From Chloroflexota bacterium (GTDB taxonomy: Bacteria; Chloroflexota; Dehalococcoidia; UBA1127; JACQUN01), in assembly GCA_016210285.1 (NCBI GenBank), contig JACQUN010000083.1, positions 1 through 22,333 on the forward strand: 22,333 nucleotides of DNA, written 5' to 3'. The translations under genes were made by a program, and so were the position numbers. Below, piece by piece: positions 1 through 8,232 of this stretch. The notes beneath the pieces are model-generated. The model made no database searches. It was not told the origin of the DNA and saw nothing but the letters and a program-made list of their open reading frames with translations. Positions within the stretch are counted from its first letter, which is position 1. Every line of letters starts with the position of its first letter.

Positions 1-1
1 G

Positions 2-439
2 GGTGCCTTCGAGCGCCTTATGAAGGCGCTGGGGATGGAGGAGTTCGTCGGCAGCGAGGAGACCAACCGCATGGGGAAGCCCATGACGGCGGAGGCAGCG
101 AAGCGCATGGTGGAGAAGGCTGAGCAGGTCTTTGCCTCGCGCCCCAGGGCCGAGTGGATGCGACTCCTGGAGGAGGCCGATGTCCCCAACCGGCCCGTCC
201 TGCGCCCCGGCGAATGCTTCGCTGATGAGCAGGTCCAGGCCATTGACATGGTGGTCTCTGTAGAGGACCCGGGGCTGGGCCCCTTGCGCCAGGTGGGGCT
301 TCCCCTGAAGTTCGCCCAGACGCCGGGCCACATCCGGGGGCCCGCACCGCTGCCGGGCCAGCATAACGATGAGGTCCTGGCTCGGCTGGGGTACTCCCAG
401 GAGGAGCGGGCCGCCTTCCGACGCCAGGGGGTGGTGTGA
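2..439 (+). CDS. CaiB/BaiF (class III) CoA-transferase, C-terminal part
   Basis: The frame is open from the window edge, so the N-terminal part lies outside; ATG at 20 is probably internal. The visible ~145 residues match the C-terminal part of class III CoA-transferases, which move CoA between carboxylic acids. The end has the family pattern of a TPG-x-I-x-G-PAPLPGQH block (about residues 106-119 counted from position 20) followed by a helical tail with E-V-L-A-x-L-G-Y. The same block occurs at the end of the next gene, so the two are tandem paralogues. The stop is TGA at 437-439, 22 nt before the next ATG. The catalytic Asp region is not in the window and the substrate cannot be told from sequence. 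Confidence 0.85.
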   Translation, partial: GAFERLMKALGMEEFVGSEETNRMGKPMTAEAAKRMVEKAEQVFASRPRAEWMRLLEEADVPNRPVLRPGECFADEQVQAIDMVVSVEDPGLGPLRQVGLPLKFAQTPGHIRGPAPLPGQHNDEVLARLGYSQEERAAFRRQGVV

Positions 440-461
440 AGCTCTTGCAAAGGAAGAGGCC

Positions 462-1652
462 ATGAAGGCTGCCATGGAAGGTCTCAGGGTCCTGGACTTC
501 GGCATGTTCATTGCCGGCCCTCTGGCTTCGCGACTGCTGGCAGACCTGGGGGCCTCCGTCATCAAGGTGGAGCCCCTGGAGGGAGAAACCTTTCGCCCTG
601 CCTCCTACGATTTCCCCGCGTACAAGGGCTTCAACAACACCCAACGGGGGAAGCGGTGCATCGCCCTGAACCTCAGAGCCGAAGAGGGCCAGGCGGTTGT
701 CCACAAGCTCATGGCCCAGGCCGACGTGGTGCAGCACAACTTCCGCCCCGGTGTGGCGGAGCGCCTGAACATTGACTACGAGGCCGCTCGCCGGCTGAAC
801 CCCAGGGTTATCTACTGCTTCTCGCCCGCCTACGGCTCCGTGGGGCCGCGCAGGCATTTCCCTGGCTTCGAACCCCTGTACTCCGCCTTTGTGGGGGTCC
901 ACTACAACAACGGGGGGCGCGGCAACCCGCCTGCTCAGTCCACGTCCTTCGACCAGTACTGCGGGCTCCTGGCCGCCAACGCCATCCTCATGGCCCTCTA
1001 CCACCGGGACCGCACGGGCCAGGGCCAGTACATCGAGGTGCCGCAGCTTGGAGCAGTGATGTACTACACCTCGGATGTCTTCATCGGCCCCGATGGCCGC
1101 ACCGTCTCCGAGGGGCTGCTGGATCAGGAGCAGGCGGGCTATGGCCCCCTGAACCGCCTCTATCGCACCAGGGACGGGTGGCTGTGTATCGCCTGCTGGC
1201 AGGAGGCTGAGTGGCAGGCGCTCTTTCGCGCTTTGGGTTGCCAGGAGGTGTTGGCCGACGCCCGCTTCCAGGGCCAGGAGAGCCTCCGCCAGAGCGAGGA
1301 GTTGGCAGCGCTCCTCGGCGCCTGCTTCGCTACCAGGACAACCCAGGAGTGGCTGGCGGTGCTGGAGCGGGAAGGCGTCCCCTTCGAGGTCCCCGACATG
1401 GAAGGCGAGCGGACTCTGCTGCTCAAGGACGAGAACGTGGCCAGCGGGCGAGTGGCCGAGTACCAGCACCCCGTCTGGGGCCGGATGCGGGAGCCGGGCG
1501 CCACGGTTCGCCTGTCCATGACCCCAGGCCGCATCGAGGGGCCTGCGCCCCTGCTGGGCCAGCACTCCCGGGAGATTCTGGCAGAGCTGGGGTTCACCCC
1601 CCAGGAGATGGCGAGGCTCAGGGAGCAGGGTGTCACCGCCTGGCCGGAGTGA
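462..1652 (+). CDS. CaiB/BaiF (class III) CoA-transferase
   Basis: A 396-residue cytoplasmic enzyme of the formyl-CoA transferase/carnitine CoA-transferase family. The N-terminal block GLRVLDFG...AGPLASRLLADLGA (about 7-31) with IKVEP is the typical opening. NFRPGVAERL (93-102) and NPRVIYC (113-119) are family motifs. Asp164 in FDQYCG, followed by ALYHRDRTGQGQ, lines up with the catalytic Asp169 of formyl-CoA transferase. The C-terminal block TPGRIEGPAPLLGQH is shared with the gene before. I chose ATG 462 because AGGAAGAGG at 451-459 precedes it and the usual N-terminus follows; the frame is open further upstream but would overlap the previous gene. The two paralogues are probably co-transcribed. 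The acid substrate is unknown; the family covers many, including aromatic and dicarboxylic acids. Confidence 0.9.
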   Translation: MKAAMEGLRVLDFGMFIAGPLASRLLADLGASVIKVEPLEGETFRPASYDFPAYKGFNNTQRGKRCIALNLRAEEGQAVVHKLMAQADVVQHNFRPGVAERLNIDYEAARRLNPRVIYCFSPAYGSVGPRRHFPGFEPLYSAFVGVHYNNGGRGNPPAQSTSFDQYCGLLAANAILMALYHRDRTGQGQYIEVPQLGAVMYYTSDVFIGPDGRTVSEGLLDQEQAGYGPLNRLYRTRDGWLCIACWQEAEWQALFRALGCQEVLADARFQGQESLRQSEELAALLGACFATRTTQEWLAVLEREGVPFEVPDMEGERTLLLKDENVASGRVAEYQHPVWGRMREPGATVRLSMTPGRIEGPAPLLGQHSREILAELGFTPQEMARLREQGVTAWPE

Positions 1653-1757
1653 AGGCGGGGGCAGGAGACTGCGGGAACGGGGGGCTGACAGACCTGCGGC
1701 ACTCCCCACCCCCCCTTGGTGGAACGCGTGGTTCATGGCTTGGGAGCCACCGGGATG

Positions 1758-1790
1758 GGACCTGGACCGAGCGCTCCCCCAGGGTCTTTT
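1758..1790 (+). terminator. Possible Rho-independent terminator after the CoA-transferase genes
   Basis: GGACCTGG (1758-1765) can pair with CCAGGGTC (1779-1786), leaving one bulged G, and TTTT follows at 1787-1790. The loop itself contains the small palindrome GAGCGCTC. The stem is short and the T run only four long, so this is a moderate call. It sits about 105 nt past the CoA-transferase stop and before the rpsL promoter, where a terminator would be expected. Confidence 0.4.
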
Positions 1791-1813
1791 AGTTCTGCTG
1801 GCAGTGTCGTGCC

Positions 1814-1901
1814 TGTCATTCTAGGGAGCGGAGCGACGAAGAATCTGGTGGAGCGGGGTTTCGTTCCCCACCCCAGACCCTTCGCTTCACTCAGGGTGAC
1901 A
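1814..1901. repeat. Intergenic imperfect inverted repeat, likely dispersed hairpin element
   Basis: The left end begins TGTCATTCT and continues with GAAGAATCTGG; the right end reads CCAGACCCTTCGCTTCACTC and closes with AGGGTGACA. The reverse complement of the right arm matches the left arm with a few gaps, and the centre can pair GGGG with CCCC around TTTCGTT. The element therefore forms one long imperfect hairpin of 88 bp. Sequences of this style recur between genes in Dehalococcoidia and related metagenomic genomes; that is from general knowledge, not a search. There is no open reading frame in it. It lies just upstream of the rpsL promoter. Confidence 0.6.
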
Positions 1902-1933
1902 ACTAAAAGGCGCTGAGCGCTCCCCTAAAGCCG

Positions 1934-1962
1934 TTGACAACATCCGCAGGAATTGGTACACT
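1934..1962 (+). promoter_or_regulatory. Sigma-70 type promoter for the rpsL ribosomal super-operon
   Basis: A perfect -35 hexamer TTGACA (1934-1939) is followed by a 17-bp spacer and the -10 hexamer TACACT (1957-1962), which has 4 of 6 consensus bases including the key A2 and T6. Transcription would start near 1969, giving a leader of about 58 nt before the rpsL ATG at 2027. No other promoter of this quality was seen in the following 19 kb. Confidence 0.75.
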
Positions 1963-2026
1963 ATCCACTTGGCGCTCGGAACGAAGCACGGATTCGTCCT
2001 GTTGAGGGATGGCCGTGGGAGGTTGT

Positions 2027-2464
2027 ATGCCCACAATCAACCAGTTGGTGCGGCACGGGCGGCATCAGTCCAAGGGCAAGAGTAAGGCCCCGGCTCTGCA
2101 CTACCGCCAGAACTCCCTGAAGAATCGCGTCGGCTGGAACGCTGAAGGGGCGCCCCAACGGCGCGGCGTCTGCATCCAGGTCCGCACCATGACCCCCAAG
2201 AAACCCAACTCGGCCCTCAGGAAGATCGCCCGGGTGCGTCTCACCAACGGGGTGGAGGTGACCGCCTACATCCCTGGCGAGGGGCATAACCTTCAGGAGC
2301 ACTCGGTGGTGCTGGTGCGGGGTGGGCGTGTTCCAGATCTCCCCGGTGTCCGCTACCACGTCATCCGCGGCGCCCTGGATGCCGCTGGAGTCAACAACCG
2401 CCAGCAGGGCCGCAGCAAGTACGGGGCCAAGCACGGCCGCGCTCCGGCTGCAGGGACGGCCTAG
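2027..2464 (+). CDS. rpsL: 30S ribosomal protein S12
   Basis: S12 sits at the 30S decoding site and controls translational accuracy. The 145-residue protein starts MPTINQLV, carries [11 protein letters not shown] (56-66), [19 protein letters not shown] (84-102) and ends in a KYGAK-type tail plus a short [10 protein letters not shown] addition. An insert after residue 20, absent from E. coli S12 but present in Firmicutes-type S12, accounts for part of the extra length. ATG 2027 is preferred over in-frame ATG 2009 because GGGAGG (2017-2022) precedes it and the family N-terminus follows. Pro103 replaces the Lys that is nearly always found before the conserved Asp (Asp104 here); this is a known streptomycin-response site. 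First gene after the promoter. Confidence 0.97.
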   Translation: MPTINQLVRHGRHQSKGKSKAPALHYRQNSLKNRVGWNAEGAPQRRGVCIQVRTMTPKKPNSALRKIARVRLTNGVEVTAYIPGEGHNLQEHSVVLVRGGRVPDLPGVRYHVIRGALDAAGVNNRQQGRSKYGAKHGRAPAAGTA

Positions 2465-2481
2465 GGGAAGGGACCGAAGCC

Positions 2482-2949
2482 ATGCGTAGAAGAAGAGCAG
2501 AGATTCGACTTGTGCCCCCTGATTCCAAGTACAACAGCGTCGAGGTCGCCAAGTTCATCAACACGATGCTGATGCGGGGCAAAAAGACCACTGCGCAGCG
2601 GGCCATGTACCAGGCGCTGGAGACGGTGGAGGCCCAGAGCCACCAGAACGCCCTGGAGGTCTTCAGCAAGGCGCTCCGGAACAGCACCCCGTTGCTGGAG
2701 GTCAGGGCCCGGCGTGTGGGGGGCGCCACCTACCAGATCCCGGTGGAGGTCCGGGCCTCCCGAGGCCAGGCCCTGGCGAGGCGCTGGCTGCTGACGGCTG
2801 CCAGGTCGCGCAAGGGACGGCCCATGCACGAGCGGCTGGCACAGGAGCTCTTGGACGCTGCGAAGGGCGAGGGCGCAGCGGTGAAACGGAAGGAAGACCT
2901 GCACAAGATGGCTGAGGCCAACCGGGCCTTCGTGCACTACCGCTGGTAG
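2482..2949 (+). CDS. rpsG: 30S ribosomal protein S7
   Basis: S7 is the primary assembly protein of the 30S head: it binds the 3' domain of 16S rRNA and lines the E site. The 155 residues match the family length. It begins MRRRRAEIRL and has the KFINTMLMRGKKTTA stretch (about 24-38), the NSTPLLEVRARRVGGATYQIPVEV block (72-95), and a C-terminus rich in basic residues that includes KMAEANRAFVHYRW. ATG 2482 follows AAGGGA at 2468-2473. It lies 17 nt after rpsL and 61 nt before fusA, the usual str-operon order. Confidence 0.97.
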   Translation: MRRRRAEIRLVPPDSKYNSVEVAKFINTMLMRGKKTTAQRAMYQALETVEAQSHQNALEVFSKALRNSTPLLEVRARRVGGATYQIPVEVRASRGQALARRWLLTAARSRKGRPMHERLAQELLDAAKGEGAAVKRKEDLHKMAEANRAFVHYRW

Positions 2950-3010
2950 AGGGACACGATACGCAGCACCAAGGCAGGGCTGACTTGCCAACAGAGAGGA
3001 ACGGGTTCCC

Positions 3011-5062
3011 TTGGAAGACATACGAAACATCGGGTTTATTGCACATATTGATGCCGGGAAAACCACGGTCACCGAGCGTGTGCTTTTCTCCACCGGCCGC
3101 ACCTATAAGCTGGGCAACGTGGATGAGGGGACGGCGGTCATGGACTGGATGCCCCAAGAGCGGGAGCGAGGCATCACCATCACCGCAGCGGCCACCATCT
3201 GCTACTGGCGCGACCACAAGATCAACATCATTGACACCCCTGGACATGTGGACTTCACCGCAGAGGTGGAGCGCAGCCTTCGGGTCCTGGATGGCGGGGT
3301 GGTCATCTTTGATGCGGTTGCAGGCGTTCAGCCCCAGTCCGAGACGGTGTGGCGCCAGGCCGACCGCTACCACGTGCCGCGCATCTGCTTCGTCAACAAG
3401 ATGGACCGGGTGGGCGCCAACTTCGCCCGCACCGTGGAGATGATCACACGCCGCCTGAACGCCCGGCCCGTGCCCATCCAGATCCCCATCGGGGCCGAGG
3501 CCTCCTTCCGCGGTGTCGTGGACCTGCTGGAAGAGAAGGCGCTTCTGTACGAGAGCGATGAGCCAGGGCCCCCGGTCGAGGCGCCTGTTCCCCCGGAGCT
3601 CCAGGGAGAGGTAGCGCGCTATCGGGACCACCTAGTGGAGCGGGTAGCGGAGACGGATGAGACCCTCTTGCTGAAGTACCTGGAGGGGAAGGCTATCTCT
3701 GTTGATGAGCTTCGCGCCGCCCTGCGGCGGGCCACCATCCGCTCCGTCCTTGTTCCTCTGGTCTGTGGCACGGCACTGAAGAACAAGGGTATTCAGCCAT
3801 TGCTCGATGCGGTGGTGGACTACCTCCCATCCCCGCTGGACATGCCGCCAGTGGAGGGGGTTGTCCCCCGGACGGGGGAGAAGGTCAGGCGAGAGCGCTC
3901 CGCTGAGGAGCCGGTCAGTGCCCTGGCCTTCAAGGTGATGACGGACCCCTACATCGGCCGGCTGGTTTACCTCAGGGTCTATTCTGGAACCCTGAAGTCG
4001 GGGATGATGGTGTACAATGCGACCAAGCAGCTTCGGGAGCGGGCTGGGCGCGTGGTCTTCATGCACGCCAACCGCCGGGAGGAGGCGGAGAGCATCTCCG
4101 CGGGGAACATTGGCGCCGCGGTTGGGCTCAAGAACACCTTCACTGGCGATACCCTCTGCGACGAGGAGCACCCCATCATCCTGGAGCCGCCCACCTTCCC
4201 TGAGCCGGTGATCTCGGTGGCGGTGGAGCCCCGAACCAAGGCCGACCAGGAGCGGCTGGACGACTCCCTCCGCAAGCTGTCCGAGGAGGACCCCACCTTC
4301 CGGGTCCGCTATGATGCGGAGACCGGCCAGACGGTTATTTCGGGCATGGGTGAGCTCCATCTGGACGTGCTGGTGGACCGGATGAAGCGGGAGTTTGGCG
4401 TTGGGGCCAATGTGGGGCGGCCCCGTGTCTCCTATCGGGAGGCCATCACCGTCCCCCAGCGCGTGGAGGGCCGGTTCATTCGCCAGACGGGCGGCCACGG
4501 GCAGTACGGGCACGTCTGGGTGGAGATCTCGCCCCTTCCTCGGGGCAGCGGCTTCGTCTTTGAGAACCGGATCACGGGCGGGGTCATCCCGCGCGAGTTC
4601 ATCTCGTCCGTGGAAGCAGGGGTGCGAGAGGTCCTGGGGAACGGCGTGCTGGGGGGCTATCCTGTCGTTGATGTGAAGGTGGCTCTGGTGGACGGCAGCT
4701 ACCACGCCGTGGACTCCTCCGAGGTGGCGTTCAAGGCGGCTGGGTCCATCGCGATGCGAGAGGGGCTGAGACGGGGCAAGCCGATCCTCCTGGAGCCCAT
4801 CATGGAGATGGAGGTCGTTACCCCGGGGGACTTCCTTGGGGAGGTCCTGGGGGACCTGAGTGCGCGGCGGGCCCATATTCGCACCATCGAGGGCCAGGGT
4901 GACATCCAGACCATCCGGGCATTCATCCCGCTGGCCGAGACCTTTGGGTATGCCACCGCCGTGCGTTCCTTGACTCAGGGGCGCGCTGGCTACTCCATGG
5001 AGTTCCGGCGGTACGAGGAGATGCCGGAAGGCGTCGCTCAGCAACTTCTGGTGAAGGTGTAG
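3011..5062 (+). CDS. fusA: Elongation factor G
   Basis: EF-G is the GTPase that drives translocation of tRNA and mRNA and, with RRF, ribosome recycling. The 683-residue protein carries G1 AHIDAGKT (11-18), switch I with RGITITAA (53-60), G3 DTPGH (75-79) and G4 NKMD (129-132). The domain [12 protein letters not shown] block and the loop [10 protein letters not shown], which reaches the decoding centre, are both present. The start is TTG at 3011: an in-frame TGA at 2981 closes the frame upstream, no ATG or GTG lies between, and AGAGAGGA at 2993-3000 gives good spacing. E. coli EF-G is about 20 residues longer, mostly at the N-terminus. The next gene is rpsJ; no tuf follows. Confidence 0.97.
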   Translation: MEDIRNIGFIAHIDAGKTTVTERVLFSTGRTYKLGNVDEGTAVMDWMPQERERGITITAAATICYWRDHKINIIDTPGHVDFTAEVERSLRVLDGGVVIFDAVAGVQPQSETVWRQADRYHVPRICFVNKMDRVGANFARTVEMITRRLNARPVPIQIPIGAEASFRGVVDLLEEKALLYESDEPGPPVEAPVPPELQGEVARYRDHLVERVAETDETLLLKYLEGKAISVDELRAALRRATIRSVLVPLVCGTALKNKGIQPLLDAVVDYLPSPLDMPPVEGVVPRTGEKVRRERSAEEPVSALAFKVMTDPYIGRLVYLRVYSGTLKSGMMVYNATKQLRERAGRVVFMHANRREEAESISAGNIGAAVGLKNTFTGDTLCDEEHPIILEPPTFPEPVISVAVEPRTKADQERLDDSLRKLSEEDPTFRVRYDAETGQTVISGMGELHLDVLVDRMKREFGVGANVGRPRVSYREAITVPQRVEGRFIRQTGGHGQYGHVWVEISPLPRGSGFVFENRITGGVIPREFISSVEAGVREVLGNGVLGGYPVVDVKVALVDGSYHAVDSSEVAFKAAGSIAMREGLRRGKPILLEPIMEMEVVTPGDFLGEVLGDLSARRAHIRTIEGQGDIQTIRAFIPLAETFGYATAVRSLTQGRAGYSMEFRRYEEMPEGVAQQLLVKV

Positions 5063-5094
5063 CTCGTCCCTAGGGATGGAAAGGGTGACTAGGT

Positions 5095-5403
5095 ATGCCA
5101 AGGCAGAAGATACGCATCCTCCTGCGGGCCTTCGACCACCGTATCCTGGACCAATCGGCCAAGCAGATTGTGGAGGCGGCGGAACGCACCGGCGCTGCCG
5201 TGGCGGGGCCGGTGCCCCTGCCGACGGCCATTCGCAGGTTCTGTGTGACGCGCTCACCCCACATTGACAAGGACTCCAGGGAGCACTTCGAGCTGCGGAC
5301 GCACAAGCGCCTCATTGACATCCTGGAACCCACGTCCAAGACGTTGGAAGCCCTCTCCCGCCTCAATGTCCCGGCGGGAGTGGACATCACCATCAAGACG
5401 TAG
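5095..5403 (+). CDS. rpsJ: 30S ribosomal protein S10
   Basis: S10 is in the 30S head and in many bacteria also pairs with NusB in antitermination complexes. The 102-residue protein has the family opening [20 protein letters not shown] (5-24), the GPVPLPT loop (38-44), [19 protein letters not shown] (54-72) and the closing [12 protein letters not shown] 5095 follows AAAGGGTGA (5080-5088). It starts the S10 portion of the cluster, 32 nt after fusA, and its stop is 4 nt before the rplC ATG. Confidence 0.97.
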   Translation: MPRQKIRILLRAFDHRILDQSAKQIVEAAERTGAAVAGPVPLPTAIRRFCVTRSPHIDKDSREHFELRTHKRLIDILEPTSKTLEALSRLNVPAGVDITIKT

Positions 5404-5407
5404 CGCC

Positions 5408-6091
5408 ATGACTGTGAACGGGATTCTCGGCAAGAAGATCGGCATGACCCAACTCTTCCGGGAGGACGGGAGCCCGGTGGGCGTGACGGCTATTCAGGCG
5501 GGCCCCTGTGTCATCACGCAGGTGCGGACCCTGGGGAAGGATGGCTACCTGGCGGTGCAACTGGGCTTCGAGGAGGTGGGCCGCTTCCCCGAGGGGCAGG
5601 AGTTCAAGCGCGTGAAGCGTGCGGACCTCAGGCCCCTCAACAAGCCTCGTGCGGGGCACCTGCGGCGGGTCGGGAAGCTCTTCCGGCACCTGCGTGAGGT
5701 GCGCGTGAGCGAGCTCGGGGACCTTCAGGAGGGGCAGACGGTGGATGTCGGGCTGTTCAAGCCCGGCGACCTGGTGGATGTGACCGGTACGTCCAAGGGG
5801 CATGGCTTCAGTGGCGTTGTGAAACGCCACGGGTTCAAAGGCGGCCCCAAAACGCATGGCCAGTCCGACCGGCACCGGGCCCCTGGCTCAGTGGGGGCCA
5901 CCACCTTCGCCGGGCGGGTCCTGAAAGGGCTGCGCATGGCTGGTCACTGGGGGCATGAGCGGATCACGGTGCAGAACCTGGAGGTTGTCCAGGTGGACAA
6001 GGAACGGAACCTCCTGTTTCTTCAGGGCCCTGTGCCTGGCCCGGAGAATGGCCTGCTGCGGATCTCCCGTGCTGTGAAGGCGAGGAGCTAA
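5408..6091 (+). CDS. rplC: 50S ribosomal protein L3
   Basis: L3 is an early 50S assembly protein that reaches toward the peptidyl-transferase centre. The 227-residue protein begins with NGILGKKIGMTQLF and carries VTGTSKGHGFSGVVKRHGF, then GPKTHGQSDRHRAPGSVGA and a GRVLKGLRMAGHWG segment, all signature regions. Where E. coli has the PrmB-methylated Gln after GSIG, this protein has Ala, so that modification is not expected; Gram-positive L3 proteins also lack it. ATG 5408 is chosen for the family N-terminus, although the frame is open upstream inside rpsJ. No clear Shine-Dalgarno is seen, and with 4 nt after the rpsJ stop, translational coupling is likely. Confidence 0.96.
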   Translation: MTVNGILGKKIGMTQLFREDGSPVGVTAIQAGPCVITQVRTLGKDGYLAVQLGFEEVGRFPEGQEFKRVKRADLRPLNKPRAGHLRRVGKLFRHLREVRVSELGDLQEGQTVDVGLFKPGDLVDVTGTSKGHGFSGVVKRHGFKGGPKTHGQSDRHRAPGSVGATTFAGRVLKGLRMAGHWGHERITVQNLEVVQVDKERNLLFLQGPVPGPENGLLRISRAVKARS

Positions 6092-6095
6092 GGGC

Positions 6096-6788
6096 ATGGA
6101 ACTCCCGGTAAAAAACCCTCGGGGCGAGGTGGTGCGGAGCATTCAGGTGAGCGACGCCGTGTTCGGCGTGCCACTGAAGGGGGCGCTGGTCCATCAGGTC
6201 ATGGTGGGCCAGTTGGCCAACCAGCGCCAGGGAACCCATGCTACCAAGGACCGCGGCGAGGTCAGAGGTGGGGGGCGCAAGCCCTGGCGACAGAAGGGCA
6301 CAGGCCGCGCCCGACAGGGAAGCATCCGCGCGCCCCAGTGGCGCCACGGTGGGGTCGTTTTCGGCCCCACCCCCAGGGAGTATCGCCAGTATACCCCCAA
6401 GCGGATGCGGCGCCTGGCTATCCGTTCCCTCCTGTCGGAGAAGGCCCGCAATGGCGAGATTACCGTGGTGGATGCCCTGGACCTGGCGGCGCCCAAGACC
6501 AAGGAGATGAAGGGGGTGTTGCAGGCCCTGGGTATCCAGAAGAAGTGCCTGATCCTCCTCCGTGAGCCGCAGCAGGGGGTGGTGCTGTCAGCCCGCAACC
6601 TTCCGGGGGTCAAGGCGTGTCCTGCCCACGTGCTCAACACGCTGGATCTCCTGAACTACGACCACCTTCTGATTACTGAAGACGGGGTGCGGCGGGTGGA
6701 GGAGCTGTGGGCCCAGGAGCGCCCCCGCCGAGGCGCCAAAGCTAGGGGTGAGGTGGCTGCCAGCGTCCCGCCTCCTGGCGCCGCATGA
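6096..6788 (+). CDS. rplD: 50S ribosomal protein L4
   Basis: L4 binds 23S rRNA and lines the exit-tunnel constriction with L22. In E. coli it also represses the S10 operon, but I see no leader structure here that proves this. The 230-residue protein has the extended tunnel loop with [19 protein letters not shown] (58-76) and the following [14 protein letters not shown]. The fold ends near VEELWAQE, after which about 20 residues rich in Arg, Ala and Pro ([11 protein letters not shown]...) form a tail longer than usual. ATG 6096 follows GAGGAG (6082-6087) with 8-nt spacing. Confidence 0.96.
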   Translation: MELPVKNPRGEVVRSIQVSDAVFGVPLKGALVHQVMVGQLANQRQGTHATKDRGEVRGGGRKPWRQKGTGRARQGSIRAPQWRHGGVVFGPTPREYRQYTPKRMRRLAIRSLLSEKARNGEITVVDALDLAAPKTKEMKGVLQALGIQKKCLILLREPQQGVVLSARNLPGVKACPAHVLNTLDLLNYDHLLITEDGVRRVEELWAQERPRRGAKARGEVAASVPPPGAA

Positions 6789-6798
6789 GGTTGTAAGA

Positions 6799-7095
6799 AT
6801 GACATCAATCCCCGATTTTGCCCAGGTGCTGGTGCGGCCCATTGTCAGCGAGAAGAGTCTGCGCCTTCAGGAGCAGGGGCAGTACAGCTTTGAGGTCTCC
6901 CTGAAGGCCAACAAGGGCCTGGTGAAGCAGGCGGTGGAGCACATGTTCGGCGTGGATGTGGTGCGGGTCAACGTGATGAACATGAAAGGGAAACGCAAGC
7001 ACTTCCGCATGCGCCTGGTGGAGGGCCGCGATTGGAAAAAGGCGATCGTCACCCTGAAGCCCGGCCAGAAAATACAGATTTTTGAAGGGATGTAG
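6799..7095 (+). CDS. rplW: 50S ribosomal protein L23
   Basis: L23 lies at the tunnel exit and is the docking site for trigger factor and SRP. The 98-residue protein contains [14 protein letters not shown] (10-23), then [19 protein letters not shown] and [18 protein letters not shown], all typical. ATG 6799 gives the family N-terminus and a normal length; the frame also opens upstream within rplD. TGAGG (6786-6790), overlapping the rplD stop, can serve as ribosome binding site. The stop TAG at 7093-7095 is 2 nt before the rplB ATG. Confidence 0.95.
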   Translation: MTSIPDFAQVLVRPIVSEKSLRLQEQGQYSFEVSLKANKGLVKQAVEHMFGVDVVRVNVMNMKGKRKHFRMRLVEGRDWKKAIVTLKPGQKIQIFEGM

Positions 7096-7097
7096 GT

Positions 7098-7946
7098 ATG
7101 GGCCTGAAGACCTTCAAGGCCACTACTCCGGGCCTCCGCCAAGCGGCCCTGCCGGACTTCGCCGAGGTGACCAAGGACACCCCGGAGCGCCGGCTGTTGA
7201 CCCCCCTGCGGAAGAGCGGGGGCCGGAACGCCCGGGGGAAGATCACGGTGCGCCATCGTGGCGGTGGCCACAAGCGCATGTACCGCATTATTGACTTCAA
7301 GCGACGAGACAAGGCTGGTGTACCTGGAAGGGTGGCCGCCATTGAATACGACCCCAACCGCTCGGCACGCATCGCCCTGATCTGGTACAAGGACGGGGAG
7401 AAGCGGTACATCCTGGCGCCGGTGGGGGTGAAGGTGGGCGATACGGTCATGGCGGGCCCCGATGCCGAGATCCGGCCTGGCAACGCCCTGCCCCTCAAGA
7501 TCATCCCTTTGGGCAGCACGGTCCACAACATTGAGCTGCAACCCGGGCGTGGTGGTCAGATTGTGCGCAGCGCAGGTACGGTCGCCCAGGTGATGGCCAG
7601 GGAAGACCGCTACACCCAGGTGCGGCTGCCTTCTGGCGAGATCCGCCGGGTCCTCAGCGAGTGCTACGCCACCATTGGCCAGGTTGGCAACCTGGACCAT
7701 CAGAATGTCAATCTAGGCAAAGCCGGCCGCACCCGCTACCTGGGCAGGAGGCCGGAGGTTCGAGGCAAGGTCATGAGCCCGCGGGACCATCCCCACGGAG
7801 GCGGTGAGGGCCGCAACCCCATCGGGCTGAAGCATCCCAAGACCCCGTGGGGCAAGCCTGCCCTCGGGTACAAGACACGCCGGAACAAGAGGTCGAACCG
7901 TTTCATCGTGAAGCGGCGGAGGATTGGCTATGGGCAGGTCGGTTAA
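7098..7946 (+). CDS. rplB: 50S ribosomal protein L2
   Basis: L2 is a primary rRNA-binding protein needed for subunit association and peptidyl-transferase activity. The 282-residue protein has [20 protein letters not shown] (48-67), [22 protein letters not shown] and the near-invariant [14 protein letters not shown] (230-243), whose histidine (231/233) corresponds to the functionally important E. coli His229 region. The C-terminus is the usual basic [15 protein letters not shown] 7098 lies 2 nt after the rplW stop. The last 17 nt overlap rpsS. Confidence 0.98.
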   Translation: MGLKTFKATTPGLRQAALPDFAEVTKDTPERRLLTPLRKSGGRNARGKITVRHRGGGHKRMYRIIDFKRRDKAGVPGRVAAIEYDPNRSARIALIWYKDGEKRYILAPVGVKVGDTVMAGPDAEIRPGNALPLKIIPLGSTVHNIELQPGRGGQIVRSAGTVAQVMAREDRYTQVRLPSGEIRRVLSECYATIGQVGNLDHQNVNLGKAGRTRYLGRRPEVRGKVMSPRDHPHGGGEGRNPIGLKHPKTPWGKPALGYKTRRNKRSNRFIVKRRRIGYGQVG

Positions 7947-8220
7947 GAAGGGGCCTTTTGTGGACCCCCATCTGATGGGGAAGGTGCTGGAAGCCCGCCG
8001 CTCCGGGGAGAAGGTCATCATCAAGACCTGGTCCCGGGCGTCCACCATCGTTCCGGATATGGTGGGGCTCACCATCGCGGTGCACGATGGGCGGCGCCAT
8101 GTCCCCATCTACCTCACCGAGAACATGGTGGGCCATCGGCTTGGGGAGTTTGCGCCCACCCGCACGTTTCGTTCCCACTCCGGCCGGACCGAGAAGACAA
8201 CCCAGGTTGCCAAGACGTAG
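7930..8220 (+). CDS. rpsS: 30S ribosomal protein S19
   Basis: S19 is in the 30S head, pairs with S13 and contacts tRNA and the intersubunit bridge. The 96-residue protein starts [15 protein letters not shown] and carries [21 protein letters not shown] (22-42) then [22 protein letters not shown], standard for the family. ATG 7930 is chosen because GGAGGA (7918-7923) sits 6 nt before it; TTG 7924 would have the binding site directly against it. The gene begins inside the end of rplB, a 17-nt overlap that suggests coupled translation. Confidence 0.96.
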   Translation: MGRSVKKGPFVDPHLMGKVLEARRSGEKVIIKTWSRASTIVPDMVGLTIAVHDGRRHVPIYLTENMVGHRLGEFAPTRTFRSHSGRTEKTTQVAKT

Positions 8221-8232
8221 GAGCAAGCAAGC

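Larger units (their letters stand above)
1653..1933. other. Non-coding gap between CoA-transferase and rpsL promoter
   Basis: I see no convincing gene here. Short open frames in the stretch have no family resemblance and no ribosome binding site. It contains the possible terminator at 1758-1790 and the hairpin repeat at 1814-1901. The remainder has no feature I can name. Confidence 0.6.

Noticed and set aside
1211..1792. Plus-strand open frame overlapping the end of the CoA-transferase
   Set aside because: It is a shifted-frame shadow with Arg/Gly/Pro-rich translation and no recognisable domain.
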